DNA of 64,000 nucleotides from Acuticoccus sp051016205 (GCA_051016205.1 CP136534.1:5518001-5582000), one strand, 5' to 3'. Counted from the stretch's first letter, positions 28,075 through 37,550 are shown. The notes: generated from the sequence alone by a model not told the origin. Translations and numbers: made by a program.

Positions 28075-28641
28075 CTACCGGACGAACGCCACGGGTTGGG
28101 TCAGCGCCAGCTCCATGGTGAGCGCCTTTTGCCGCCCGCTCCCATCGGCAGTCTCATAATAGTCCTTGCGTTCGCCGACGGTTTTGAACCCTGCGCGGCG
28201 GTAAAGGGTGAGGGCCGCTTCGTTGGAGGGGTCCACCTCCAGAAAGACGCTGGTGACGCGCTCTGCATAAAGGTGGCGGATGGCGGCATCCAGGAGCAGC
28301 CTGCCGACGCCCGCGCGGCGGTGGCGCGCGAGAACCGCCATGGTGAGGATTTCCCCCTCGTCGGCGGCAACGCGGGTGGTGATGAAGCCGATGGGCCGGC
28401 GGCTTGCCGTCACGGACCCTCGTCGGGCAACGAAGGTTTTGACGCCGGGGTGCTCAGCCAGGGCGGCCTGCTCGTCGGCGGACCAGGGCGCGATAAAGGC
28501 TTCGGCGTGAATGTCTTCAAGGTGGTCGAAGTCGGCGGGGCGGACCTCGTCCACAATCCGCGGTGCGGTGAGCCAGCCGGCCGTCAGGGGCGAACGGGCC
28601 ATGTCGTAAATGTCGTAGAGGAAGCTGGCCATAGCGGTCAT
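28075..28641 (-). CDS. rimI: Ribosomal protein S18-alanine N-acetyltransferase RimI
   Basis: 188 aa GNAT enzyme. Acetyl-CoA loop ARHRRAGVGRLLL, LEVDPSNEAALTLYRRAGF and the C-terminal tyrosine segment RKDYYE are RimI-like. It acetylates the N-terminus of S18 and possibly other proteins. ATG overlaps the tsaB stop (ATGA), the usual tsaB-rimI pairing. It carries about 30 extra N-terminal residues over the short enterobacterial form. Confidence 0.88.
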   Translation of the reverse strand: MTAMASFLYDIYDMARSPLTAGWLTAPRIVDEVRPADFDHLEDIHAEAFIAPWSADEQAALAEHPGVKTFVARRGSVTASRRPIGFITTRVAADEGEILTMAVLARHRRAGVGRLLLDAAIRHLYAERVTSVFLEVDPSNEAALTLYRRAGFKTVGERKDYYETADGSGRQKALTMELALTQPVAFVR

Positions 28642-29270
28642 GCCCTCGCCAGCGCCTTGTGGCGCTGCGGCAATGCGTCAACGTCGGAGAGGTAGAGGGC
28701 GCGGGGGGCGACGGCCGGGTGCCTGCGGGCGAGACGGGCAACGACGATGCTGTCGATCCGCTCCACAATGCGGCCTTCGCCAACAGCGGCAATGGCCGAG
28801 GCCGGCCCCACCACGCGAGCGCCGGTACGCTTTGCCCAGGCGGCAATGCCAGCCGCATCGTGTTTGCCTTGGCCTGTCACACCTGCGTCCTCGCCAACAA
28901 GGGCGGCGAAAACATGGCCGTGTCTGGCATCAACCACGGCAATGGCAGGGAGGCCCCCTGTGTGGGCAAGGGCGTCCAGCGTGCCGACACCGACGGCTGG
29001 GATGGCCTTGGCCAAGGCAACGCCTTTGGCAAAGGCAATGCCCACACGAACCCCCGTGAAGGAGCCGGGGCCTATGGTGACGGCAACGCTTTCAACGGCG
29101 TCGTAGGTCAGGTTTGCGGCGGCGAGCGCGTCGTCCGCAAGGGCCGCGATCGCCTCGGTGTCGCCTTTGGCGGGTCGTATAGCCTCGCCCAAGAGTTCTG
29201 GCGTTCGACCGCACGCAACCACGGCCGCCTGGGCGTGGTCGAGCGCGGTATCAAGCGCCAGGATCACCAT
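28638..29270 (-). CDS. tsaB: tRNA threonylcarbamoyladenosine biosynthesis protein TsaB
   Basis: 210 aa. Begins MVILALDTALDHAQAA and has the family signature TIGPGSFTGVRVGIAFAKG. ASKHA-fold partner of TsaD in t6A37 synthesis. It lies 15 bp after nfuA and is coupled to rimI. Confidence 0.92.
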   Translation of the reverse strand: MVILALDTALDHAQAAVVACGRTPELLGEAIRPAKGDTEAIAALADDALAAANLTYDAVESVAVTIGPGSFTGVRVGIAFAKGVALAKAIPAVGVGTLDALAHTGGLPAIAVVDARHGHVFAALVGEDAGVTGQGKHDAAGIAAWAKRTGARVVGPASAIAAVGEGRIVERIDSIVVARLARRHPAVAPRALYLSDVDALPQRHKALARA

Positions 29271-29285
29271 GGCTAAAGGCGCGTT

Positions 29286-29849
29286 TTAGGCGACAGGGCG
29301 AACCTCCTGCACCTCGGGAACGAAGTGCCGCAGGAGGTTCTGAATGCCCATCTGCAGCGTCATGGTGGAGGACGGACAACCAGCGCAGGCGCCGCGCATG
29401 GCCAAATGGACAATCCCATCGCGGTAGGAGCGGAAGATGATGTCCCCGCCATCCCCAGCCACCGCAGGGCGCACACGCTCGTCGAGGATCTCTTTGATCA
29501 TCGCGACGGTGTGGGCGTCCTTCTGGTCGAAGTCTTCCTCCGCAACGGGCTCAACGTCCGCCGCCTCGCCCTCGATGACGGGGTCGCCTGAGAGGTAGTG
29601 CTCCATGATGGCGCCGAGGATGGCGGGCTTCAGGTGCTCCCAAGGGGTCCCGTCGCGGGTGACGGAGACGAAATCGTAGCCCAGGAACACGCCCGTCACG
29701 CCATCGACGGCGAAGATGCGCTGGGCCAAGGGCGAGCCCGCGGCCTCATCCTCAGCGCGAAAATCCACCATGCCGCTTTCAAGCACGGTCTGGCCCGGCA
29801 GAAACTTCAGCGTTTCCGGGTTGGGCGTTGGTTCGGTCTGAATGAACAT
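29286..29849 (-). CDS. nfuA: NfuA/NifU-like Fe-S scaffold protein
   Basis: 187 aa. N-terminal Nfu_N domain (MFIQTEPTPNPETLKFLPGQ, about 1-88) and C-terminal NifU domain (about 110-187) with GACAGCPSS, whose CxxC binds the shared 4Fe-4S cluster. It delivers clusters to target enzymes. First gene of nfuA-tsaB-rimI, divergent from the DUF427 gene, with the promoter in 29850-30003. Confidence 0.93.
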   Translation of the reverse strand: MFIQTEPTPNPETLKFLPGQTVLESGMVDFRAEDEAAGSPLAQRIFAVDGVTGVFLGYDFVSVTRDGTPWEHLKPAILGAIMEHYLSGDPVIEGEAADVEPVAEEDFDQKDAHTVAMIKEILDERVRPAVAGDGGDIIFRSYRDGIVHLAMRGACAGCPSSTMTLQMGIQNLLRHFVPEVQEVRPVA

Positions 29850-30003
29850 TCTTGTCTCTCCCCAGGCGGTTCAAAGCCGCCGCGAAGTCATCGCAAAAGA
29901 CATAAGGCCGAGCCGCCAGCGCAGCAACTGCGCTTTACCCAAAGCCGTGCGCGCCACACATCCCTCATACCCATGAGGCCCACGCCAGTGAGGAGAACCG
30001 ACA

Positions 30004-30372
30004 ATGGCCAATCCGGCACCAGGCTTTGCAAAGCACCCCAACCACAAGATCCTCCTCGACACAGGGCCCGACGCCGTCACCGTGCGCCACGGCGACACGC
30101 TGATCGCCATGACAACAACGGCAGTTCTCTTGCGCGAGGATGGCTATCCCACCCGCGCCTACATTCCTCGCGGCGATGTGACCGCCACATTGGTCAAGTC
30201 CGATAAGAGCACCCACTGCCCCTTCAAAGGCGACACGGTCTATTTCAACGTCGTGGCAGACGGCACCGAGGTGGGGAACGGCGCGTGGTCCTACGAAGCG
30301 CCTTTTGATGAGATGGCCGACATCAAGGACCATGTGGCCTTCGACGATCGGTTCGAGATCGCCATCGGCTAG
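30004..30372 (+). CDS. DUF427 domain protein
   Basis: 122 aa. Family features: GDTLIAMTTTAVLLREDGYPTRAYIPRGDV and STHCPFKGDTVYF. Beta-tent fold family of unknown activity, common in alphaproteobacteria. Start ATG follows GAGGAG. Converges with the phosphatase gene 9 bp away. Confidence 0.85.
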   Translation: MANPAPGFAKHPNHKILLDTGPDAVTVRHGDTLIAMTTTAVLLREDGYPTRAYIPRGDVTATLVKSDKSTHCPFKGDTVYFNVVADGTEVGNGAWSYEAPFDEMADIKDHVAFDDRFEIAIG

Positions 30373-30381
30373 ACCGCCCCG

Positions 30382-31512
30382 TCAACGGCGTGAGGCTGGC
30401 TGCCATACCGTGTCGACGAAGACCAGCCGGTGGTCTGACGCATCGTTGAGGTGGGCAAGGGGTCCGTCCTCGCGCGGCCAAATCACGCCCGCCTCACCGT
30501 CCACGACGAAACGCCCCCCAGAGCCCGCACTGCCGGGGACAGGGCGCACGAGCACGTAGTCCACCCGCATCCCGTAGTTGAATGTGGCGGTCGCCGTCCC
30601 GCGGTGAGAGCGCGGCTTGGCATCCACAATCAAGGGGTTGGCCAGGAGAGGGTCCATGGCGCCCTTCAAGCTGTCGCCACGGTGAGGATCGGCGTTGAGG
30701 TCCCCCAAGACGACCGCACCGACGCCCGCGGGCAAGGGGCCTTTCCCGCCCGTATCGTCCACAAGATAGCGGCCCGCCTCAGGGTCGAGGAGATCGGCGA
30801 TGAGGCGAATCTCATCGGCATTGCGCCTGCCATTCCAGTCAATTTCATCATCATCGAAGACTGGCGGCGTCGGGTGGGCGGCAATGATGTAGACGGGCGG
30901 CCCGGCGGCCGGCGAGAGGTCGAGGGGCACCACAAGGTGCGTCTTCGACGACAGCGGCAACACCGCCTGAGCCGCAGCGCCATAGTGGCCGTCGGGCAAG
31001 CGGTTGTTGGGCATGTCGGCCCAAAGCAGAGAGGCAAAGGTGCGCGGCATCCCCAAAGGCACAGTGGACAGGAGGGCGAACGCGTATTGTCCTTTGTGGT
31101 GGCCGAAACCGCGTGCGTCCGCAGGCCCATCCCCTCGCCCATCGCCATTGAGGTCGAGCCCTGTGGAAACGCCCGTGTTGCTCGGCGGGAAGACAACATC
31201 GGTGTAGACGAGCGGCGCGGCGCCGTTCTGGGAAACGGCAAGGTACTGGTCCATGAAAACGCGAAGGGCAAGGCCATCGGGGTCGCGGTCGATCTCTTGC
31301 AGGAGAAGAACGTCGGGCCGGACCCTTTGGATGGTCTCTGCCACGAGCTGTGCCTGACGATCGCCGCCGCCTTTTAGTCGAGCAAGGATGGCGCCGGGCT
31401 CATTGTCCGTCAGTGCGGCGTTGAAGGTGGCAAAGCGAAGAGGCACGGGCTCCGCGGAGGCGGCGACCATACTCACAAGAAGGACGACCAGAGCAAGAAC
31501 ACGTCGCGTCAT
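30382..31512 (-). CDS. Exported endonuclease/exonuclease/phosphatase family protein
   Basis: 376 aa. Signal peptide MTRRVLALVVLLVSMVAASAEP, then EEP fold: RFATFNAAL, LLLQEIDRD with the metal Glu, VVLGDLNADP, and C-terminal SDHRLVFVD. The insert ADARGFGHHKGQYAFALLST resembles the subgroup of secreted EEP proteins acting on phosphoester substrates. Exact substrate unknown; likely periplasmic or extracellular phosphatase or nuclease. Confidence 0.85.
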   Translation of the reverse strand: MTRRVLALVVLLVSMVAASAEPVPLRFATFNAALTDNEPGAILARLKGGGDRQAQLVAETIQRVRPDVLLLQEIDRDPDGLALRVFMDQYLAVSQNGAAPLVYTDVVFPPSNTGVSTGLDLNGDGRGDGPADARGFGHHKGQYAFALLSTVPLGMPRTFASLLWADMPNNRLPDGHYGAAAQAVLPLSSKTHLVVPLDLSPAAGPPVYIIAAHPTPPVFDDDEIDWNGRRNADEIRLIADLLDPEAGRYLVDDTGGKGPLPAGVGAVVLGDLNADPHRGDSLKGAMDPLLANPLIVDAKPRSHRGTATATFNYGMRVDYVLVRPVPGSAGSGGRFVVDGEAGVIWPREDGPLAHLNDASDHRLVFVDTVWQPASRR

Positions 31513-31556
31513 CCTTTGGTGCCCGCCCGCGCGGTGCGGGCAGAATGCGTGCGCGG

Positions 31557-31928
31557 CTATTCTCCAACCACGGACAGATGCCGCTTTTTGTCCAGAACCC
31601 GCAATACCGCCTGAAGGTCGTGGCCGCGCCGCAGGATCAGGCCGTGGGCAGACACCACCGCGAAAGCGCCTTGCTTGCGGGCAAGCTTGGGCGTCTTGGT
31701 GATGCGATAGACAGGCACTTCGCCCATGCGCCGGAAGATGGAAAACACTGCCTGGTCGCGCCCATGGTCGATGGCATAGTCACGCCATTCCCCTGCGGCC
31801 ACGCGCTGGCCGTAGACCCACAAGATTTGCGACAGTTCGGTGCGATGGAAGGCTACGATTTTCGGTGTCGCGTGACCCTGGTGGGGCCGCAGCGGCACCA
31901 CCTGACTTATTTCTTCAACCTCAGCCAT
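31557..31928 (-). CDS. DUF2794 family protein
   Basis: 123 aa. Core FHRTELSQILWVYGQRVAAGEWRDYAIDHGRDQAVFSIFRRMGE is typical of DUF2794, found in alphaproteobacteria, unknown function. ATG 31926-31928 has GGAGG four bases upstream; the longer frame to 32093 would overlap htpG. Divergent from htpG. Confidence 0.85.
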   Translation of the reverse strand: MAEVEEISQVVPLRPHQGHATPKIVAFHRTELSQILWVYGQRVAAGEWRDYAIDHGRDQAVFSIFRRMGEVPVYRITKTPKLARKQGAFAVVSAHGLILRRGHDLQAVLRVLDKKRHLSVVGE

Positions 31929-32083
31929 CACACCTCCAGTCTCCGAAGGGCCCGAGCCCCGAACTCTTAGTCGGAAAAGTGACGCGAACGGGGACGCAGC
32001 ACAAGGCGCCAACGCCCAACTCTTGATCAGGAGGTGAAGGCGTCGCATTTGAGGGCGGTATCCCCACCACCACACCGTCAGCG

Positions 32084-34057
32084 ATGATGACAAAAGAAAA
32101 CGCCGAAACGCGAGCCTTTCAGGCCGATGTTGCCCGCCTTCTTCACCTCATGGTGCACTCGGTCTACTCCACCCCCGATGTGTTCCTGCGCGAGTTGATC
32201 TCAAACGCCGCAGATGCGTGCGAGAAGCTGCGTCAGAGTGCCCTCACCGAGCCGTCGCTTCTGGGAGAGGACGCCAAACTTCAGGTGTCGATCACCGTCG
32301 ACCCTGAGGGCAAGCGCCTCACCGTTGCCGACAACGGCATCGGCATGACGCGCGAAGAATTGATCGAGAACCTTGGCACCATGGCGCGCTCAGGCACCGA
32401 AAAATTCCGCCAAGCGCTTGAAGAAAAGGACGCCGGCAAGGCGCTGATCGGCCAGTTCGGCGTCGGCTTTTACTCTGCCTTCATGGTGGCGAGCGAGGTG
32501 GCCGTCACAAGCCGCGCGGCAGGCGCCGACGAGGCCTTTACCTGGCGCTCCGACGGTTCTGGCGAGTTCACAGTCGAGCCCACAGCCCTTGAGGATGCCC
32601 CCGCCCGCGGCACCCGCGTCACGCTCGCCCTGCGCGAGGAGCACACCGGTTACGCCGACGACGCGACCATCGAACGCCTCGTTAAGCACCACTCCGCCCA
32701 TGTCCCCGTTCCCATCACCATCGAGAAAGTGGGCGATGACGCACGGCGCGAGTTGGTGGATGGCACCGCCCTTTGGGCCCGCCCCAAGTCGGAGATTTCC
32801 GAGGACGAGTACGCCGAATTCTACCGCTTCGTGGCAGGCGCGTTCGACAAGCCGGCGCTCACCGTCCACACCCGCGCTGAAGGCCGGCAGGAGTACACAG
32901 CGCTTTTGTTCGTGCCCGAAATGGCGCCGTTCGACCTGTTTGACCCCGACCGCAAGGGCCGCGTGAAGCTTTATGTGCGGCGCATTTTCATCACCGACGA
33001 CGCGCCTTTGCTGCCGGCATACCTGCGCTTTGTGCGCGGTCTTGTGGACTCGGAGGACCTTCCCCTCAACCTCTCCCGCGAGATGCTTCAGACCAACCCG
33101 ATGATCGCGCAGATCCGCACGGCCGCCACCAAGCGCGTTCTGAACGAGATGAAGAAGCTCGCCGACAACAAGCCTGAGGTCTACGCAAAGGTGTGGGACG
33201 CCTTCGGCCCCGTCCTCAAGGAAGGCCTTTACGAGGATGCCGAGCGGCGCGACGAGATCTATGCCCTCTCCCGCTTTGCCACCACCAAGGCGCCCGACGG
33301 CGGCCGCTCCCTCGCCGACTACGTCAAGGACATGAAGGAGAACCAGACCGCCATTTTCTACGCCGTCGGCGAAGATAAGGAGCGTCTGGCCGCCTCGCCC
33401 CATCTGGAAGGTTTTGCAGCGCGGGATGTGGAGGTTCTCCTCCTCAGCGACCCTGTGGATGCGTTCTGGGTACGCACGGCACTCGGCTATGAAGGCAAGC
33501 CCTTCACCTCCGTCACACAAGGGTCTGCCGACCTTGACGCCATCGCCAAGCCTGAGGCGGAAGAGGCAAGCGAGGACCGCGCCAAGGACAGCGAGATCGC
33601 AACCCTTGCCGCCCTCATCAAACAGGCCCTGGGCGAGGCGGTGTCGGACGTGCGCTCCTCTTCAAGGCTGGCCAAAAGCCCCGCCTGTCTTGTGGCCGCC
33701 GACAACGGCTATGACAGGCAGATGGAACGCATCGTCTCGCGCCACGGCAAGAACGGCTTTGCCAACAAGCCTGTGTTGGAGCTGAACCCGGCGCACCCGC
33801 TCATCAAGTCCCTTGCCGGTGCAGCAGCCGCTGGCGGCGCCTCAGGGCGCATCAACGACGCAGCGGTTCTCCTGTTGGGGTCGGCGGAGATCCTCGAAGG
33901 GGAAACCCCATCAGACCCCGCTGCCTTCAACAAGCGTTTAGTGGATGCAATGGCCTCCCTTTATGGCAGCGCGCCCACCGCCTCCGACGAGACGTCTCCA
34001 CAAGAGGCGCCCGCTCAAGAGGCCACCCCCCACCAGGCCACCCCGCAAGCGAACTAA
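32084..34057 (+). CDS. htpG: Chaperone protein HtpG (Hsp90)
   Basis: 657 aa. GHKL ATPase N-domain: VFLRELISNAADACEKLR, VADNGIGMTREELIENLGTMARSGT, GQFGVGFYSAFMVA; middle domain with YVRRIFITDD and LNLSREMLQ; C-terminal dimer domain with an Ala/Glu/Pro-rich tail. Stress chaperone. Start at ATGATG (32084 or 32087) without a strong ribosome site. A hairpin terminator follows 5 bp after the stop. Confidence 0.96.
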   Translation: MMTKENAETRAFQADVARLLHLMVHSVYSTPDVFLRELISNAADACEKLRQSALTEPSLLGEDAKLQVSITVDPEGKRLTVADNGIGMTREELIENLGTMARSGTEKFRQALEEKDAGKALIGQFGVGFYSAFMVASEVAVTSRAAGADEAFTWRSDGSGEFTVEPTALEDAPARGTRVTLALREEHTGYADDATIERLVKHHSAHVPVPITIEKVGDDARRELVDGTALWARPKSEISEDEYAEFYRFVAGAFDKPALTVHTRAEGRQEYTALLFVPEMAPFDLFDPDRKGRVKLYVRRIFITDDAPLLPAYLRFVRGLVDSEDLPLNLSREMLQTNPMIAQIRTAATKRVLNEMKKLADNKPEVYAKVWDAFGPVLKEGLYEDAERRDEIYALSRFATTKAPDGGRSLADYVKDMKENQTAIFYAVGEDKERLAASPHLEGFAARDVEVLLLSDPVDAFWVRTALGYEGKPFTSVTQGSADLDAIAKPEAEEASEDRAKDSEIATLAALIKQALGEAVSDVRSSSRLAKSPACLVAADNGYDRQMERIVSRHGKNGFANKPVLELNPAHPLIKSLAGAAAAGGASGRINDAAVLLLGSAEILEGETPSDPAAFNKRLVDAMASLYGSAPTASDETSPQEAPAQEATPHQATPQAN

Positions 34058-34062
34058 TCCCT

Positions 34063-34091
34063 CCGCCCGGACGGTCTGACTGTCCGGGCGG
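34063..34091 (+). terminator. Hairpin terminator after htpG
   Basis: Perfect ten-base arms CCGCCCGGAC (34063-34072) and GTCCGGGCGG (34082-34091), nine-base loop, followed by CATTGTCT. GC-rich stem with only a weak T-run. Confidence 0.7.
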
Positions 34092-34117
34092 CATTGTCTA
34101 GGGCTGGACCACGAGAC

Positions 34118-34139
34118 TATTTCGTTGTTCGACGAAATA
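34118..34139. promoter_or_regulatory. Palindromic operator candidate upstream of arsC
   Basis: TATTTCGT (34118-34125) and ACGAAATA (34132-34139) are perfect eight-base inverted arms around TGTTCG, 41 bp before the arsC start. The position and dyad suit an ArsR-type repressor site. No arsR gene is adjacent, so the assignment is inference. Confidence 0.5.
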
Positions 34140-34179
34140 CGATATGAGCGCCTCTTCAACGCGATCTGGAGGCGAGCTG

Positions 34180-34677
34180 ATGGCGCGACCGGCGGTTTTG
34201 GTTCTTTGTACGGGCAACTCCGCCCGCTCCATCCTCGGCGAGGCGCTGCTCGGCGCGGCAGGGTTTGACTCCCATTCGGCGGGAAGCAAGCCGCGGGGCG
34301 ACGTTCACCCCATGGCCTTGCGCGTGCTTGCCGAAGAGGGCTTTGCCACCGACAGCTACCGCTCCAAGAGCTGGGACGAGTTTGCCGAAGACGCCGCCGA
34401 TGCCCCCACCTTCGACGTGGTGGTCACCGTGTGCGATTCGGCCGCCGGCGAAACCTGCCCCTTATGGCACGGCAGCCCCGTCAGAACCCATTGGGGCCTT
34501 CCCGACCCTGCCGCTGTGGAGGGGAGCGAGGCTGCCGTCCACGCCGCCTTTAGGGACACTTTTCGCGCACTGAAGCGTCGCGTGGATGCGTTCAAAGCCC
34601 TCGACCTCGACGCCATGGACGCGCGCGAATTGAAGACCGCGCTCGATGCCATCGGTGCCATGGACGAGGCGGCATGA
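34180..34677 (+). CDS. arsC: Arsenate reductase ArsC (low-molecular-weight phosphatase type)
   Basis: 165 aa. P-loop VLCTGNSARS with catalytic Cys10 and the CX5R arginine; VTVCDSAAGETCPLWHG carries the two redox cysteines of the thioredoxin-coupled class, which reduces arsenate to arsenite. ATG 34180 has GGAGG seven bases upstream; ATG 34144 would add twelve residues without a ribosome site. The stop overlaps the aqpS start (ATGA). Confidence 0.9.
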   Translation: MARPAVLVLCTGNSARSILGEALLGAAGFDSHSAGSKPRGDVHPMALRVLAEEGFATDSYRSKSWDEFAEDAADAPTFDVVVTVCDSAAGETCPLWHGSPVRTHWGLPDPAAVEGSEAAVHAAFRDTFRALKRRVDAFKALDLDAMDARELKTALDAIGAMDEAA

Positions 34678-35387
34678 GCCCCTACACCCTGCCTCGACGG
34701 CTGGTGGCCGAAGCGCTCGGCACACTCCTCCTCGTCACCGCGGTTGTGGGCTCAGGTATCATGGCCGAACGGCTAACCGACGATGTGGCCCTTGCCCTGT
34801 TGTGCAACACCCTTCCGACAGGGGCCATTCTCGTGGTGCTGATCACCATTTTCGGGCCCGTCTCCGGCGCGCACTTCAATCCTGCCGTCACCCTTGCCAT
34901 GTGGGTGCGCGGCGCCATTCCGCTGGGCGAGGCGGGGCTGTACGTGCCTGCCCAAATCATCGGCGGTGTGGTGGGCAGCCTTGTGGCGCACGCCATGTTT
35001 GCAGCCGACATCATCCAGGTGTCGGACACGGTGCGTACAGGCGCCAGCCAGTGGTTTGCCGAAGGGGTGGCAACGTTCGGGCTTCTCGCCGCGATCCTGG
35101 GGGGCGTGAGGTTCAACGCCGCCGCCATTCCCTGGCTGGTGGGGCTTTACATCACCTCGGCCTACTGGTTCACCGCCTCCACCTCGTTCGCCAACCCTGC
35201 GGTTGCCATTGCAAGGGGCTTCACCGACACCTTCTCAGGCATCAGGCCTGAGGATGTGCCAGCCTTCATCCTTGCCCAATGCGCCGGCAGCCTTTGTGCC
35301 GTTTTGCTGTTTGCCTGGCTTTTTGACCCGTCCGCGAAGGGCCTAAGGGAGGCATTGCGCCCCAAGGCCGACGCTGCGGCCGACTGA
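34674..35387 (+). CDS. aqpS: Aquaglyceroporin AqpS-like channel (MIP family)
   Basis: 237 aa with six membrane segments and both half-helix NPA boxes, HFNPAVTLA and FANPAVAIARGFTDTFSGI. VGSGIMAE at the first helix and the second NPA context resemble AqpS of rhizobia, where the channel lets arsenite made by ArsC leave the cell down its gradient. Translational coupling to arsC supports this role here. Alternative: general glycerol or metalloid channel. Confidence 0.87.
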   Translation: MSPYTLPRRLVAEALGTLLLVTAVVGSGIMAERLTDDVALALLCNTLPTGAILVVLITIFGPVSGAHFNPAVTLAMWVRGAIPLGEAGLYVPAQIIGGVVGSLVAHAMFAADIIQVSDTVRTGASQWFAEGVATFGLLAAILGGVRFNAAAIPWLVGLYITSAYWFTASTSFANPAVAIARGFTDTFSGIRPEDVPAFILAQCAGSLCAVLLFAWLFDPSAKGLREALRPKADAAAD

Positions 35388-35495
35388 CCGGCAAGAGCCC
35401 CCGTCACCACAGCGCACTTTTCGCCAGCGAAAGGCCTTTGCCGGCGCTATAGAGGAGGACAAAGGCGGCCACCGGCACAAAGGCGAGGACGATAC

Positions 35496-36269
35496 ATGCC
35501 CACCATCCCCCACCCAGAGAACCGTTTGCGGCAGGTGATTGCCCGCGGCGACACGGCCATCGGCGTGTGGTGCTCCCTTGGCGGGCCCCTTGCGACCGAA
35601 GTGGTGGCAAGCGCTGGGCCGGACTGGGTGCTGATCGATTGTGAGCACAGTCCCAACCAGCTTCTCTCCATCGTTCCGCAGCTTCAAACGGCGGCGGCCT
35701 ATCCTGTGGAGGCGGTGGTGCGCCTTCCCTCCCACGATCAAGCGGCCATCAAGCAGACCATGGACGCCGGCGCCCGCTCGCTGATGTTCCCCAACGTGCG
35801 CTCGGCTGAGGAGGCCGCCGCACTTGTGGCCGCCATGCGCTATGCGCCCAACGGCGTGCGTGGCTTTTCCAGCAGCCACCGCGGCAACCGTTTCGGCCGG
35901 ATCGACGACTATCACCGCACCGCGCACGAGCATCAGTGGCTCGCTGCACAGATTGAGTGCGCCGACGGTCTTGCAAACGCTGCCGCCATTGCCGCGGTGG
36001 ATGGGGTCGATGCGCTCTTCATCGGCCCTGGCGACCTATCGGCCAACCTCGGTGCCATGAACAACCCCGGCGCGGACCATGTGCAGGAGGCGATCAGGAA
36101 GATCATCGGCGATGCGAAAGCGGCCGGTAAGGCCGCAGGCATCCTTGCCCCTGCTGTGGACGATGCGCGGCGCTACATCGCGTGGGGCTGCAACATGGCA
36201 GCTGTGGGCTCGGACCTTTCCCTTCTCGTGCGCGGGGTGGATCAGCTGGTCGCAACCTTCAAGGACTAA
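35496..36269 (+). CDS. HpcH/HpaI-type aldolase/citrate lyase family protein
   Basis: 257 aa class II pyruvate aldolase. Features: GVWCSLGGPLATEVVASAGPDWVLIDCEHSP, metal Glu in AAQIECADGLAN, FIGPGDLSANLG. Cleaves 4-hydroxy-2-oxo acids to pyruvate plus an aldehyde. ATG preceded by GAGGAC. It begins a plus-strand run with the oxidoreductase, isomerase and kinase genes (gaps 44 and 37 bp), which suggests sugar or sugar-acid breakdown. Confidence 0.87.
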   Translation: MPTIPHPENRLRQVIARGDTAIGVWCSLGGPLATEVVASAGPDWVLIDCEHSPNQLLSIVPQLQTAAAYPVEAVVRLPSHDQAAIKQTMDAGARSLMFPNVRSAEEAAALVAAMRYAPNGVRGFSSSHRGNRFGRIDDYHRTAHEHQWLAAQIECADGLANAAAIAAVDGVDALFIGPGDLSANLGAMNNPGADHVQEAIRKIIGDAKAAGKAAGILAPAVDDARRYIAWGCNMAAVGSDLSLLVRGVDQLVATFKD

Positions 36270-36313
36270 AGGGCCCGCACGATGGCCACGCCGCCCTCTC
36301 GACGCCCTGTTGC

Positions 36314-37513
36314 ATGAGTGCGCTGAGGAGCCACTACGATGTTCTCATCGTCGGCGGCGCGGTGATTGGCGCGGCCGTCGCCTACTTCCTCGGCGAAGAC
36401 CCTGCGTTCGATGGCTCGATCCTTGTGGTGGAGAGGGACCCGACCTTCGCCCGCGCCTCCACCACCTTATCCACGAGCTCCATCCGCCAGCAGTTTTCCA
36501 ACCCGCTGAACGTCAAGATCTCCCAGTTCGGGATCGACTTCGTGACCGGGTTTGCCGAGCGGATGGCGCCGTACTTTGAGGGCGAACCACCCCAGGACCT
36601 CGGCTTTAAGGAGAACGGCTACCTTTATTGCTGGCCGCCCCATGCTGTGGACCCGGCGCGCGAAAGGGTGGCACTCCAGCAAAGTCTTGGCGCCGACACG
36701 GTCTTCCTCGAGCCGGCAGAGTTGACGCGGCGCTTCCCCTACCTCAACGTGGACGGCCTTGGCGGCGCCTCGTTCGGCGAGCGGCGCGAGGGCTGGTTCG
36801 ATTCCGTCGGCCTCATGCAAGGGCTTCGCCGTGCCGCAAAGCACCATGGCGCGACGCTCCTCACCGACGAAGTGGTCGGTCTCGCCTTGGCGGGTAATCG
36901 GGTGGACAAGGTGCACCTTGCAAGCGGCGTGTCGGTCGCCTGCGGCCACTGTGTGAATGCGGCAGGGCCGCGGGCAAAGGCCGTGGCTGAGATGGCGGGG
37001 CTCACCATCCCCGTCGAGCCGCGGCGGCGATACTCGTTCGTGTTTTCCTCAGCACAGCCCATCGAAGGGAAGATGCCCATTGTCATCGACCCGTCGGGCG
37101 TTTTCGTGCGCCCTGAAGGGGCCCGCTTTCTTGCAGGCAACACCCCGTCCGACGATGGGCCTGCCGACGTGGACGACTTTTCCATCCGCCATGAGGAGTT
37201 CGAGGAATTTATCTGGCCAGCGCTCCTCAATCGCATTCCGCGGTTCGAGGCGCTGAAGGTCCAGACGGCGTGGACAGGCCACTACGCCTTCAACACCTTC
37301 GACCAGAACGCCATTCTTGGGCCGCACGAGCGCATCGCAAACTTTTACTTCGCCAACGGTTTTTCAGGGCACGGGCTGCAGCAGTCGCCGGCTGTCGGTC
37401 GCTACATTGCTGAGCGCATTGCCCATGGCTGCGCCATCACGCTGGACTTGTCGCCCTTTGCCCACAAGCGCATAGAAGACGGCCAGCCGTTCGCAGAGGC
37501 GGCCATCATTTAG
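36314..37513 (+). CDS. FAD-dependent oxidoreductase (DAO family)
   Basis: 399 aa. Dinucleotide fold YDVLIVGGAVIGAAVAYFL with a variant glycine pattern, FAD-region ASTTLSTSSIRQQFS, and C-terminal YFANGFSGHGLQQSPAVG. Members oxidise amines, amino acids or 2-hydroxy acids. Start ATG 36314 (MSALRSH) removes 44 codons of unsupported extension. Substrate unknown. Confidence 0.83.
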   Translation: MSALRSHYDVLIVGGAVIGAAVAYFLGEDPAFDGSILVVERDPTFARASTTLSTSSIRQQFSNPLNVKISQFGIDFVTGFAERMAPYFEGEPPQDLGFKENGYLYCWPPHAVDPARERVALQQSLGADTVFLEPAELTRRFPYLNVDGLGGASFGERREGWFDSVGLMQGLRRAAKHHGATLLTDEVVGLALAGNRVDKVHLASGVSVACGHCVNAAGPRAKAVAEMAGLTIPVEPRRRYSFVFSSAQPIEGKMPIVIDPSGVFVRPEGARFLAGNTPSDDGPADVDDFSIRHEEFEEFIWPALLNRIPRFEALKVQTAWTGHYAFNTFDQNAILGPHERIANFYFANGFSGHGLQQSPAVGRYIAERIAHGCAITLDLSPFAHKRIEDGQPFAEAAII

Positions 37514-37550
37514 GGTCTGGACCGACCAAGGGGCGTGGAGGAGGGTAGCC

